From positions 248,001-312,000 of the forward strand of contig OZ242253.1 in the NCBI GenBank assembly GCA_965206975.1: DNA of 64,000 nt, written 5' to 3'. The translations under genes were made by a program, and so were the position numbers. This document shows, piece after piece, positions 33,158-42,236 of this stretch. The stretch is from JAAXGI01 sp965206975. GTDB lineage: Bacteria > Gemmatimonadota > Gemmatimonadetes > Longimicrobiales > Gaopeijiaceae. The notes beneath the pieces are model-generated. The model was not told the origin of the DNA and ran no database searches. It saw nothing but the letters and a program-made list of their open reading frames with translations. Every line of letters begins with the position of its first letter. Within the stretch, counting starts at the first letter, position 1.

Positions 33158-33669
33158 TGGGCCAGGAGGTCCCGATCCTGGCGCACCGGAACGCTGTAGC
33201 CCCACTCGCGGCGGCGGCCGAGGCGGACCTCCCGGTGCCTACGAGCACCTACCAGGAATTCATGTCGATCGCGGCCGGCGGCCGTCAGATCGAGCTTCAC
33301 TACGTGGGTGCGAACCACACCGACAACTCCACCGTCGTGTTCGTGCCTGATGTCGCGGTTGCGTTCGCCGTGGACTTCGTGGCAAACGATCGTGCCGGCT
33401 TCCAGGACCTGCAGGGCGCGGTCTTCCCCGACTTCTTCGAGACCATCGTCTTCGGCCACGGGCCGCCGGGCGACCGGGAGTCCATCCACCGCCAGATCCG
33501 CTACTACGACGAGATCCGTTCCGCCGTGAGGGACGCCTTGGCCGCCGGGTGGTCGGAGGATCGGGCGGCGGCGGAGATCCGTCTTCCCGAGTTCAGCGAC
33601 TGGGGCCAGTACGAAGCCTGGTTCCCGATGAACGTCCGGGCGATCTACCGCTGGATGGACGGGATGTAG
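33158..33669 (+). pseudogene. Truncated duplicate of MBL-fold hydrolase
   Basis: From TGGGCCAGG at 33158 the DNA is nearly identical to 29603-30147, giving GQEVPILAHRNAVAPLAAAA and everything to the RAIYRWMDGM end. The signal peptide and the SHQDADH metal motif are missing. In addition 33 bp are deleted between two TTCGAG repeats, removing 11 residues after FPDFF. It cannot be an active enzyme. Its stop region stays similar to copy 1 for about 90 bp and then diverges. Confidence 0.9.
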
Positions 33670-33946
33670 GTCGACGCGCTACCCCGCGGCCGGCACCGGG
33701 CGGCCGTGGAGACCGGCCACCCCCCCGAGACCGCCGGCGAGGAGCACGGAGAACGGGGGGCAGCGTCGAATCAGGTGCGGACCCGCCCGCTGTACGTCCG
33801 AGAGGGGAGTGGGCCGGTGGTTTCGCGGCTGCCGTTCCCTGTCATCGTGCCGGTCCCCTCAGGATGAAGCGGCGGCCCCCGGAGAGCGGTGCACCCGCCG
33901 CCCGGGGGCCTGATCCTGCGGCTGGACTGCGCCCTGCAGGCGCGCC

Positions 33947-34384
33947 TCAGGACGGCCTTCGGATCTGGATCGTCCGGCCCTTCGACTCGGGCGCCTTTGG
34001 CATGTGAACGTGGAGGACACCGTTCTCGAAGGTTGCCGTGATCGCATCCGCCGAGACGGTGCGCGGCAGGGTGAAGGAGCGCTGGAAGCGGCTGACGCGC
34101 CGCTCCCGCAGAAGATAGCGCCGGTCCTCGGTCCCGGTCCGCTCCTCGATCTCCCCCCGGAGCGTGAGGACGCCGTTCTCGAATCCGATCTCGATCGATT
34201 CCTCGCTGAAGCCGGGCAGATCGGCCGCGAGGACCAGCTCGTCACTCGTCTCCTCCACGTTGACTGCGGGCATCCAGCGTACGGCCGACTCGAAGAGCCC
34301 GGACTCGCCGACGAGCCGGGCGATCGGATCGAAAGTCCACCGGGGTGCGAGTCGATTCCCGGTTCGGAAGTGCGTGATGGCCAT
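33947..34384 (-). CDS. Small heat-shock protein (Hsp20/alpha-crystallin)
   Basis: A 145-aa product starting at ATG 34384 after GGAGAGAGGG. The alpha-crystallin domain runs through PAVNVEETSDELVLAADLPG, GFENGVLTLRGEIEERTG, RRVSRFQRSFTLPRTVSAD and TATFENGVLHVHMPKAPESK; the GVL and LPG motifs are diagnostic. It is an ATP-independent holdase for unfolding proteins. It sits inside the second copy of the duplicated block, where the first copy has vapBC instead. Confidence 0.92.
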   Translation of the reverse strand: MAITHFRTGNRLAPRWTFDPIARLVGESGLFESAVRWMPAVNVEETSDELVLAADLPGFSEESIEIGFENGVLTLRGEIEERTGTEDRRYLLRERRVSRFQRSFTLPRTVSADAITATFENGVLHVHMPKAPESKGRTIQIRRPS

Positions 34385-34706
34385 AATCCCTCTCTCCTGC
34401 CTCCAACGAGTGGAAGGCACTGAGGTGAACACCTGCTTCGCGCCCGAATGGCGCCGAAAGCGTCCGACGGACGGTCAGATGAAGTGGCAGGGACCGTGCC
34501 AGACCGGAGGAGGGGAAAGCTGGCCAGATTGACCGGTACGAGTGACGCCACAACCGGCTCCGAGTCCCGGAAATGCCACTTTGGCAAGTCTCCGGGGCCG
34601 TCCGGGGAGGGGCTTGATCTGGATCTCACGTCCAACCCCGAAACCATCGGCCTTCCGTGACGGCCTCGGCCCTGGCAGCGCTCCGCTCCCCCGAGGACCG
34701 GCCCGC

Positions 34707-35204
34707 CTACGGTCGCCCGCGGAGCTGCCGACTGGCCCGGAAGAGGATCTCGGCGGGCAGCCCCGGGTCTTCGGAAATCTCCTCCCAGACCCGGTAGCTG
34801 TCGGGGGCCCTGCGGTCGATGACGGCCTGCCAGAAGACCTCGTAGCGTTCCCCGGCGCGCAGTCGGCTCAGCAGATGCGCCGAGAGCCAGCCGTCCATAC
34901 GCCGGTCCCGGCAGAGGGCCCAGGGGATCCTCCCGAACGCCTCGGCGATGACTTCTTCGCGCCCTTCGGTCCACTCCCGTTCCACGAGTCCGCTCATGAA
35001 CCAGCTGCCGTAAGCGTTCCCGCGGCCACAGGGGAGGATCTCGTTGGCCACTCCCTCCGGGCTGTCTCCCGCCAACTCGAATCCGTCGAGCGCCCGAAGA
35101 GCCCGGGCGTCCGGGTCAGCGAGGTCGGATTGCGCTGCGAGGGTGAATGGTGCGCCGAGCGCCAGGATCAGCGTGATGCATGGCAACCGACTCGTGACGA
35201 CCAT
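34707..35204 (-). CDS. Secreted 165-aa protein, duplicate copy 2
   Basis: This is the paralogue of the gene at 31300-31797, of the same length with six substitutions, four of them inside the signal peptide and two conservative ones later (Ile to Met, Leu to Val). The conservation suggests recent duplication or continued selection. It starts at ATG 35204. Family unknown; the mature part is all-helical by eye. Confidence 0.65.
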   Translation of the reverse strand: MVVTSRLPCITLILALGAPFTLAAQSDLADPDARALRALDGFELAGDSPEGVANEILPCGRGNAYGSWFMSGLVEREWTEGREEVIAEAFGRIPWALCRDRRMDGWLSAHLLSRLRAGERYEVFWQAVIDRRAPDSYRVWEEISEDPGLPAEILFRASRQLRGRP

Positions 35205-35410
35205 TGCGGTCCCCCCCGCCCCGGAGACGAAGTGAGGACATGGCCCGCTACCCTGCCGGCCGGACAAAAGCGGCCGCGCCTGGCCATGTGGACGGGCCCG
35301 CCGCCCAGGTGAGGTGCCGAGCGCCTTGGTCCATGCGCGGCGAACCGACCGGGCGGGATCGCGCTCCAGCGGAACGTCCGCTCCGGCCGAGTCCCGGCGG
35401 CCCGGGCGCC

Positions 35411-36742
35411 CTACACGTCGCTGAGCGGCTCCAGATCCAGCCGGCCCGTGGCATCCCCGAGCGACTCGATCGGCACGCCCATCTGGTCAAGCAGGCTCAT
35501 GTGCAGGTTCGCCAGGGGTGTCGTGGCATCGTACTTCACGTGACGGCCGCCCCGGCCGGGACCGCCGGCCAGGAGGATGGGCAGGTTCGTGGAGCCGTGC
35601 GAATGGCTCTCGGACATCCCGGCGCCGTAGACGATCATCGAGTGATCCAGCAGCGATCCGTCTCCGTCCGGCGTTGATGCCAGCCGCTCGATGAACTCCG
35701 AGAAGAGCTCCACGTGGTACCGGTTGATCTTCCGCAGCTTCTCGAGCTTCTCCGGATCCCGCGCATGGTGCGAGATGGGGTGGTGCGCATCCGGGACGCC
35801 GATCTCCGCATACGTCCGGCCCGTGATCTCCCGCCCGAGCATGAAGGTGGCCACTCGCGTGAGATCGGTCTCGTAGGCGAGCGCGAGCATGTCGAACATC
35901 AGCTTCGCGTGTTCCCCGAAGGTGGTCGGGACGCCGGCAGGCTGGCTCACAACGGGCAGCTCGCGGTCGCTCTGCGCCTCGGCCATCTGAATGCGCCGCT
36001 CGATGTCGCGAACGGATTCCAGGTACTGGTTCAACTTGACCTGATCGTCCGGCCCGACCTCCCGGGAGAGGGCGCGCGCACGCTCCGTGACGGAATCGAG
36101 CAGGCTCGCGTCCCGGGCCAGGCGTGCCTTGCGCACGGCGGGGTCGGTGCTTCCGCTGTCGCCGAAGAGGCGCTCGAAGACGACGCGAGGATTGATCTCC
36201 ATCGGGAGCGGAGTGGTGTCATTGGCCCAGGAGATCGTGTTCGTATAGGCACAGCTGAAGCCTTCGTCGCAGGAGCCTGCGAAGTCGCGCCCGTCGAGTG
36301 CGAGCTCCAGCGTCGCGAGCTGGGTCTCGCGCCCGAGGACGCGACCGGCCACCTGGTCCATCGAAATGCCGGCCTTGAGGTTGGATCCGTTGTCCCGCTT
36401 GGAAGCGATGCCGGTCAGGAAGCGGGTCGAAGCTCGCGCGTGGGGTCCCTCCGCATCCACGCCGCGCATGCCGCTCAGCAGCTGCAGCGAGCTCCGAAAC
36501 GGCTCGAGCGGCTCGAGGACCGAAGTGAATTCCCAGCCGGTCCCCTCGGCCTCCGGGGTCCAATGATCCATTCTCATCCCGTTCGGCACGTAGATGACCC
36601 CCATTCGGCGGACACCTCTGGCGGGCGTCTGCCGAAGCGGGGTCAGCGCCGGAACCATCCCGTCGAGCAGCGGGAGCGCGAGCGACGCTCCGAGTCCCTG
36701 GAGCATCGTCCGGCGTGAGATGGCCTTCTTGGTGACGATCAT
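35411..36742 (-). CDS. DUF1552 protein with twin-arginine-like leader
   Basis: A 443-aa product. The N-terminus KKAISRRTMLQGLGASLALP is a Tat-type RR signal. The body carries DUF1552 hallmarks: YVPNGMRMDHWTPEAEGTGW, LLSGMRGVDAEGPHARAS, RFLTGI, SEFIERLASTPDGDGSLLDH and MIVYGAGMSESHSHG, then LPILLAGG. DUF1552 proteins nearly always accompany DUF1592-type cytochromes, and the family resembles alkaline-phosphatase-like or sulfatase folds, but the activity is unproven. It starts four bases inside the end of the upstream DUF1592 gene, translationally coupled. Intact. Confidence 0.9.
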   Translation of the reverse strand: MIVTKKAISRRTMLQGLGASLALPLLDGMVPALTPLRQTPARGVRRMGVIYVPNGMRMDHWTPEAEGTGWEFTSVLEPLEPFRSSLQLLSGMRGVDAEGPHARASTRFLTGIASKRDNGSNLKAGISMDQVAGRVLGRETQLATLELALDGRDFAGSCDEGFSCAYTNTISWANDTTPLPMEINPRVVFERLFGDSGSTDPAVRKARLARDASLLDSVTERARALSREVGPDDQVKLNQYLESVRDIERRIQMAEAQSDRELPVVSQPAGVPTTFGEHAKLMFDMLALAYETDLTRVATFMLGREITGRTYAEIGVPDAHHPISHHARDPEKLEKLRKINRYHVELFSEFIERLASTPDGDGSLLDHSMIVYGAGMSESHSHGSTNLPILLAGGPGRGGRHVKYDATTPLANLHMSLLDQMGVPIESLGDATGRLDLEPLSDV

Positions 36743-39205
36743 GACCTCGACCTCCGCATGCGGAAGGGCGTGCTCTGCACGATACCTACAATAATAGACG
36801 ACCAGCGGTAGCTGTCGAATGAGGCGTTACGGCGAATCTCGCGAACGGCCGGGCGGTCGTAGTGCTCCGGGCCCCTCCCGAGTGCGTAGCCGAGCAGCTT
36901 CTCCGTCACGGTGCCGACGAACTGCTCACGGCGCTGGAGAAGCAGTTCCCGGAGGCCGGACGGCCCCTCGAACCGGGTGCCGTCCGGGAGGACTCCCGAG
37001 GCGTCGATGGGAAGACCGCGGACATCCTCCGAGCGCCACCGGCCCGTCGCGTCGTAGTTCTCGAGTGCCAGCCCCAGCGGGTCCATCGGCGCGTGGCACG
37101 CCGCACAGGCGGGATTCTCGCGGTGCATCTCGAGCCGGTCCCGCACCGTGGCAGCAACGCCGCCCTCTCCGCGATCCGGGAGATCCGGAACATCGGCCGG
37201 AGGCGGCGGCGGCGGCGTGCCGAGGACGCTCGCGAGCAGCCACTTGCCCCGCAGCACGGGCGAGGTCCGATTCGGGTACGAGGTGGCCGTGAGCAGGCTG
37301 CCCTGCCCCAGGATGCCTCCGCTCCGCCAGCTCTCCCGTGAGCGGGACCCGGCGGAAGTGGCTGCCGTAGACGCCGGAAATCCCGTAGTGCTCGGCCAGC
37401 CGCTCGTTCGCATACGTGTAGTCGGCCGCCAGGAGATCCAGCACACCCGCGTCGTCCCGGATGAGGCTCTCCACGAAGAGCTCGGTCTCCTGCTCGAATG
37501 CCTCGCGCAGGTTCTCATCAAACTCCGGGAAGACGACCGGGTCCGGCACGATGCCCTGGAGGTTCCTCAGGATGAGCCACTGCCCGGCGAAGTTCCGGAC
37601 GAGGGCGCCCGACCGGGCGTCTGCCAGCATCCGCCGGGTCTGCTCTTCCAGTACGTCCGGATCCTGGAGGCCGCCGCTTTCGGCGAGTGCCAGGAGCTCT
37701 TCGTCCGGAAGGCTGCTCCACAAGAAAAACGACAGCCGGGATGCCAGCTCCAGATCGCTCACGGGATAGACCGCACCCGGCGCGACGTCGGCGGGGTCGC
37801 GTTCCACCCGGAAGAGGAAATCGGGTGACAGGAGGATCCGCTCGAGGGCCGACTGGATGCCGGCTTCGAAGGTGCCCTCGCCCCGGCCGGAGCGGAAGAA
37901 GTCCACGAGCGTGCTCAGATCCCCGGCCTCGACCGGTCTCCGGTACGCCCGCCGGGCCAGCGGCCCCAGGATTTCACGTGCACAGATCTCTTCGCCGTCG
38001 GGTGCGTCGCTGGCGGGCCGGCAGGTGAAGATGGCCCTTCGGCTCGGCGTGTCTCCCGGGCCGCCGCTCCCGTAGGGCCCCGTGACCGTGACCTGATCGA
38101 CGGCTGCGTAACCGTCGCGCATCTCGTCCACGGCGACAGCGAACACGCTCGGCCTCGGCTGGAGGACACCCTCCGGTTCCGTGTGCTTTCGCACGAAGGA
38201 AACGCTGACGACGCGCGGCCCCGCCTCGGCCGGGAAACGGACGCGCAGGTTGGAGTCCGCAAACAGCATGTACTCTTCCCAGGCGGGGTCGCCGAACTGG
38301 TTTCCGCCGTAGCTGGCCGGGGCCTGCAGCACGTCCGGCTCCTCACCGCCGAAGCCGAAGGTGCGAACGAGAGCGCCGTCCAGACGGACCTCGAGCTCGT
38401 GCCGCGTGCCCATCCCGCGGACATAGTTGACGTAGTTCCTGTGCAGGCGGATCTCGAGGTCGTAGTCTCCGTCCACGGGGAAGTGGTGGCGAACGCCGAT
38501 TCCGCCTCGCGAGCCGAAGGGGAGGTCGTCTCCCATCCGGTCGTCCTGCGTGTGCAGGATGTTCACGCTGTACGTCTGCGCCGCCGGTCCCAGGGGAGCC
38601 TCGCCGACCGCCAGGCGCGCGATCTTCCGCGCCGCGCCCAGGTACCGGTCCATCAGGGCCGGGGATACGGTCAGCACCTCCGCCATGTTGTCGAAGCCGT
38701 TCTCGTCGAAGTTGTCCGGCGGCAGGAGCTCGTTGACGTCGACGTCCACGGCCAGGAGATCGCGTACCGCGTTCGCGTATTCGGAGCGGTTGAGACGGTG
38801 GAACGTTTCCGTGCGCCCGGGATTCGGCGCGGCGGACGCAGAGGCGTCGATGGCCCCCTCGAGCCACTCGGCCATCCGGTCGTACGCCTCCTCCCCGGGG
38901 CGGGGCGATCCGACCGGGGGCATCGTCCTGGTCCGGAGCTTCGTGACGACACGTTCCCAGACCTCGGCGTCTTCCGCCGCCCGCAGGAGGTTGAGCGACG
39001 GGAAGGAGACGTCCGCAGTGCGGAGCTGGTCGTTGTGGCAGGCCGAGCAGTACTGGTCGAGCGTGGCCTGATGGGACTCGGCCTCGGCGGCCGGAGGCGC
39101 CTCGACCGTCGTGGCACGGGGGGCGCACGAGGGCAACACGACCGCAAGTGCGGCAGCTCCCGCTATGCCGGCCGTGCGGCCGGACACGGATCGGCTAGGT
39201 GGCAT
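36739..39205 (-). CDS. DUF1592/PSCyt-type c-type cytochrome lipoprotein (one frameshift)
   Basis: Lipobox AVVLPSCAP (Cys 27), then a haem-binding CSACH at residues 53-57. The order of DUF1587 (LNRSEYANAVRDLLAVDVDV), carbohydrate-binding-like DUF1595, DUF1592 (LLSPDFLFRVERDP, LASRLSFFLWSSLPDEELL) and the C-terminal DUF1588/DUF1585 (CAACHAPMDPLGLALENYDA, GYALGRGPEHYDRPAV) follows the family. The literal frame from 39205 closes at 36926, but after LTGELAE (about 37320) the true continuation lies in the next frame (GILGQGSLLTATSYPNRTSP) and runs to 36739. One missing base explains it. Likely periplasmic or outer-membrane-anchored electron-transfer protein acting with the DUF1552 partner. Confidence 0.88.
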
Positions 39206-39365
39206 AGGACGGCAGCTTCTTCAACGGAAGCGTCTCCCAATCGCCAGATCGGAGGCCTCGCCCGTGTAGCCTGCGGCTCTTCTTGCGGCGGTAGGGGGAT
39301 CGGATTCAGTATGGGCCGAGGGTGAAAGCGGTGTCAAACGCGTATGGAATGCGGTACGCGCCACG

Positions 39366-40895
39366 ATGAGGCACACGCGCAACGGGGCCGGGCATATGTC
39401 TGCGAGGACTCGGGGGACCGGTGTGATGGCGGTGGCCATCTGGTGCCTGCCTCTCGTCGCTCCGGCCGGAGCGACGCCGCAGGCCGTGCCCCCGGTCATC
39501 GAGGCCGTGAGGGCCGGCGACCACGAGGCGCTCAGGAACCACCTCGGGGCCGGTGAGGACGCGAACGAGCCGCAGGGCGACGGCGCGACGGCGCTCCACT
39601 GGGCCGCTCACCGAAACGACCCCGAGTCGGCGGGCCTCCTCCTCGGCGCGGGCGCCGGGGTCAACGCAGCCAACGCGCTCGGAGCAACACCCCTCTGGCT
39701 CGCCGCCGTCAACGGGAGTGGCCCCATGGTCGAGCGGCTGCTCGAGGCGGGCGCCGAGCCCAACGTCGCCCTCAAGATGGGGGAGACCCCCCTCATGGCC
39801 GCCGCCCGGTCGGGTGACGCCCGCTCTGCACGGCTCCTCCTGGAACACGGGGCAGACGTCAATTCGAGCGAGAGGGACAGCGGCCAGACGGCGCTGATGT
39901 GGGGGGCCGCCCAGGGTCACCCCGAAGTCGTGCAGCTGCTCGTCGAGCACGGTGCCGACCTCCATCGGCGAAGCGAGATTCGCTTCCAGCTGGAGAACAC
40001 GGCCGGCAACACGAACGAGAGCGCCAACTTCCGGATGGCCCACGGCGGGTCGACGGCCCTCCTCTTCGCCGCGCGAAACGGGGACGTGCCCACCGCGCGG
40101 GCGCTGGTGGAGGCGGGTGCCGATGTGAACGACGCCTCGGCCGCCGGCACGAGCGCCCTGGTCGTCGCCGCGCACAGCGGCCACGGACCCCTCGGCATCT
40201 ATCTCCTGGAGGAGGGCGCCGACCCGAACGCGGCAGAGGCCGGATACACGGCGCTTCACGCCGCCATCCTCCGGAGCGAAGTCGAGCTGGCCGGGGCGCT
40301 CCTCGACCGCGGTGCCGATCCGGATGCCCTGGTCACGCACGGGTCGCCCGGCCGGCGGTTCAGCGCCGACTACAGCATCCGCGCCCAGGTGATCGGGACC
40401 AATGCATACTGGCTGGCCGCGAGGTACGGAGAGCCGGAAATCCTGCGCATGCTCATCGAGCACGGATCGGATCCGTTCGTCGCGCCTGCGAGCGGCACCA
40501 CCGCGCTTCTGGCCGCGATGGGAATGCCGGGGATGGGACTGAGGGGTGCCACCACCTTCGAGAGCAGGCGGGACCGTGTCCCGGATGCATATCCCGATCC
40601 GGCCGCCGAGGAGGCGATGACCCTCGAGCTGGCCGAGATCATCCTCGAGGCGGGTGTCGACGTCAACGCGGCCGACGAGCGGGGAAACACGGCCCTCCAC
40701 CACGCGGTGCTCAAGGACTTCCCCTCCGTGGTCGAATTCCTGGCCGCGCACGGCGCAGACCTCGAACTGGCCAACGAACAGGAGCGGACCCCGTTGGATC
40801 TGGCGGAGACGCCGCAGGTCATCCCCGGCTCGAACGGGCTCCTCGGCACCCGGCCCGGGGTGGCGGAGCTGCTCCGAAGACTCGGCTCGCAGTAA
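39366..40895 (+). CDS. Secreted ankyrin-repeat protein
   Basis: A 509-aa product with an N-terminal hydrophobic leader (MAVAIWCLPLVAPAGATPQ). About nine ankyrin repeats follow in the form GATALHWAAHRNDPESAGLL, GETPLMAAARSGDARSARLL, GQTALMWGAAQGHPEVVQLL, STALLFAARNGDVPTARALV and GNTALHHAVLKDFPSVVEFL. An insertion of non-repeat sequence lies near residues 195-220 and another near 320-350 (SPGRRFSADYSI). It is a protein-binding scaffold, probably periplasmic. It is divergent from the DUF1592-DUF1552 operon with only about 160 bp between starts, so shared regulation is plausible. The start at 39366 is uncertain; ATGs at 39396 and 39426 also fit. Confidence 0.88.
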   Translation: MRHTRNGAGHMSARTRGTGVMAVAIWCLPLVAPAGATPQAVPPVIEAVRAGDHEALRNHLGAGEDANEPQGDGATALHWAAHRNDPESAGLLLGAGAGVNAANALGATPLWLAAVNGSGPMVERLLEAGAEPNVALKMGETPLMAAARSGDARSARLLLEHGADVNSSERDSGQTALMWGAAQGHPEVVQLLVEHGADLHRRSEIRFQLENTAGNTNESANFRMAHGGSTALLFAARNGDVPTARALVEAGADVNDASAAGTSALVVAAHSGHGPLGIYLLEEGADPNAAEAGYTALHAAILRSEVELAGALLDRGADPDALVTHGSPGRRFSADYSIRAQVIGTNAYWLAARYGEPEILRMLIEHGSDPFVAPASGTTALLAAMGMPGMGLRGATTFESRRDRVPDAYPDPAAEEAMTLELAEIILEAGVDVNAADERGNTALHHAVLKDFPSVVEFLAAHGADLELANEQERTPLDLAETPQVIPGSNGLLGTRPGVAELLRRLGSQ

Positions 40896-40964
40896 CCCGC
40901 CAACCACGCGGACCCACCGGATCACCACGCCGGCGTCACGCCCCTCTCCGGGCGCCGCTACCCG

Positions 40965-41291
40965 CTAAGCGGTCCCCTGCTCGATCTCCCGGAGCAGGCG
41001 CAAGGCAGGACGTCCGCCACCGGGCCGGAGGAGTCGGCCCGGGACGACGTCGAGCGCGTGGACCCGGGCTCTCCGAAACCGTTTGGCCATGATCGGCCGG
41101 TCCCGAATACCGGAGAGCAGGGCGTGCCATGCGGTGTCCCCGCAGAAGGCGAGGCGGGATTCCAGGAGGTCCGGCCAAGTCGGGGCGACTCGAGCGTCTC
41201 CCCGCTGCGCAGGTCCGGGGGTCGCTCTACACCTGGCCACCTCGGTAGGGGCCTCGCCCTCAGCCCGCGCGATGGGTGAAGAACGCCGCAT
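40965..41291 (-). CDS. Unassigned protein downstream of ARPP-1
   Basis: A 108-codon frame overlapping the end of the ARPP-1 gene by 32 nt. The credible part starts near LLESRLAFCGDTAWHALLSG and continues RAIMAKRF-like (read DRPIMAKRFRRARVHALDV), then GGGRPALRLLREIEQGTA. It has real-gene composition and a coupled position. I do not recognise a family. Given the NrtR/ARPP-1 context it could be a partner in NAD or ADP-ribose handling, but that is inference only. Confidence 0.5.
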   Translation of the reverse strand: MRRSSPIARAEGEAPTEVARCRATPGPAQRGDARVAPTWPDLLESRLAFCGDTAWHALLSGIRDRPIMAKRFRRARVHALDVVPGRLLRPGGGRPALRLLREIEQGTA

Positions 41292-42168
41292 GCACGACCG
41301 CTCCGTTGAGCGTCAGGGCGTGTCCGGTAAGCCGCCTGTTGGCCACACGGCGCTCGACACCCAATCCGACGCCCGGCGTCTCCTGCGCCCGAGCCGAAGC
41401 GAAGCTCCGGACAACCTTCAGGACCCGCGTGGGGGACGGGCCTCCCTTCGGGACATGTGATCCGAGAAGATGTGACCGGATGAGCGCGCCCCAGTGAGCG
41501 GCCAGCAGGCGCGGCGCACCGAACAGATCCATCGCCCCCACCCGCTGCCCGTGGGCGACGACGATACCGCACTGGCCAGGAAGCGGCCCGAGGGCGACGA
41601 GCTCCTCGATAACCGGACCGCGAGATGGTTCACGAAGGTGCGGCGCCCGGCTCGCGTCCGCGGCGGCGGCGGTGTCCGAACGCACGTTCGCGCTGCCGAG
41701 CATGTCATCGACTTCGTCCCACACCGCAGCCTGATCGCCGTGACGCGAGCCGTGGCTCCGCATGGACTCGTTGATGCCGACGTTCTTGGCGGCGCGAACG
41801 GGGGCTGCCTCATACGCCTCGTCGCGCTTCCAGGGCCGGGAGCGGCCCCAGCGACCTTGCTCGAGGCAGGAGACCGGGATCTCCAGGTCGGCCAACGCGG
41901 GGACCAGGACCGTTACGTTCACGGTGCGGTTCTGCTTGCCGCCGAGGAAGTGCTCGCCCTCCACGACGAGCGCGGGCTTGTCGCCCGGATTCCGCACCCG
42001 CAACACCGACACGGACGGCTCTTCGAGCTCCTCCACTACGAGCCCCGACTTGTCGCCGGTCACAATCGCAGGCAGGCCGTTGGCCCCCAGGTACACGGGA
42101 AAGAAGAACACGCCCAGCCGGGTGATGGGCCAGCCGATTGCAGCGGCGTCGAGATTCGGAACGGTCAT
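41260..42168 (-). CDS. ARPP-1 domain protein (DUF6569-like)
   Basis: A 302-aa product starting at ATG 42168. Characteristic stretches are LGVFFFPVYLGANGLPAIVT, VRNPGDKPALVVEGEHFLGG and KQNRTVNVTVLVPALADLEI, then PVSCLEQGRWGRSRPW. This is the ARPP-1 domain, named for its association with ADP-ribosylglycohydrolase and rhodanese-phosphatase genes in NAD-utilising operons. The end (PTRVLKVVRSFASARAQETP and after) also occurs as a 130-bp copy at 43858-43987. It is divergent from an NrtR-type gene across a 68-bp intergenic region containing a palindrome. Its biochemical activity is not established to my knowledge. Confidence 0.8.
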   Translation of the reverse strand: MTVPNLDAAAIGWPITRLGVFFFPVYLGANGLPAIVTGDKSGLVVEELEEPSVSVLRVRNPGDKPALVVEGEHFLGGKQNRTVNVTVLVPALADLEIPVSCLEQGRWGRSRPWKRDEAYEAAPVRAAKNVGINESMRSHGSRHGDQAAVWDEVDDMLGSANVRSDTAAAADASRAPHLREPSRGPVIEELVALGPLPGQCGIVVAHGQRVGAMDLFGAPRLLAAHWGALIRSHLLGSHVPKGGPSPTRVLKVVRSFASARAQETPGVGLGVERRVANRRLTGHALTLNGAVVHAAFFTHRAG

Positions 42169-42193
42169 GGTCACCTCTATTGACGGTTGGTGA

Positions 42194-42208
42194 TTGTGTA
42201 ATATACAA
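42194..42208. promoter_or_regulatory. Palindromic site between ARPP-1 and nrtR
   Basis: TTGTGTAATATACAA is an imperfect 15-bp palindrome (12 of 15 self-complementary positions) in the only AT-rich part of the divergent intergenic region, 26 bp before the ARPP-1 start and 29 bp before the nrtR start. Its position suits an NrtR operator controlling both genes. Confidence 0.55.
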
Positions 42209-42236
42209 TAAGTAAGGCCTGCTCCGGCTTTTGTCA

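Noticed and set aside
38183..39325. 380-codon plus-strand frame antisense to the DUF1592 gene
   Set aside because: Val/Arg-rich shadow frame; the minus strand holds CSACH and all DUF1592-family motifs.
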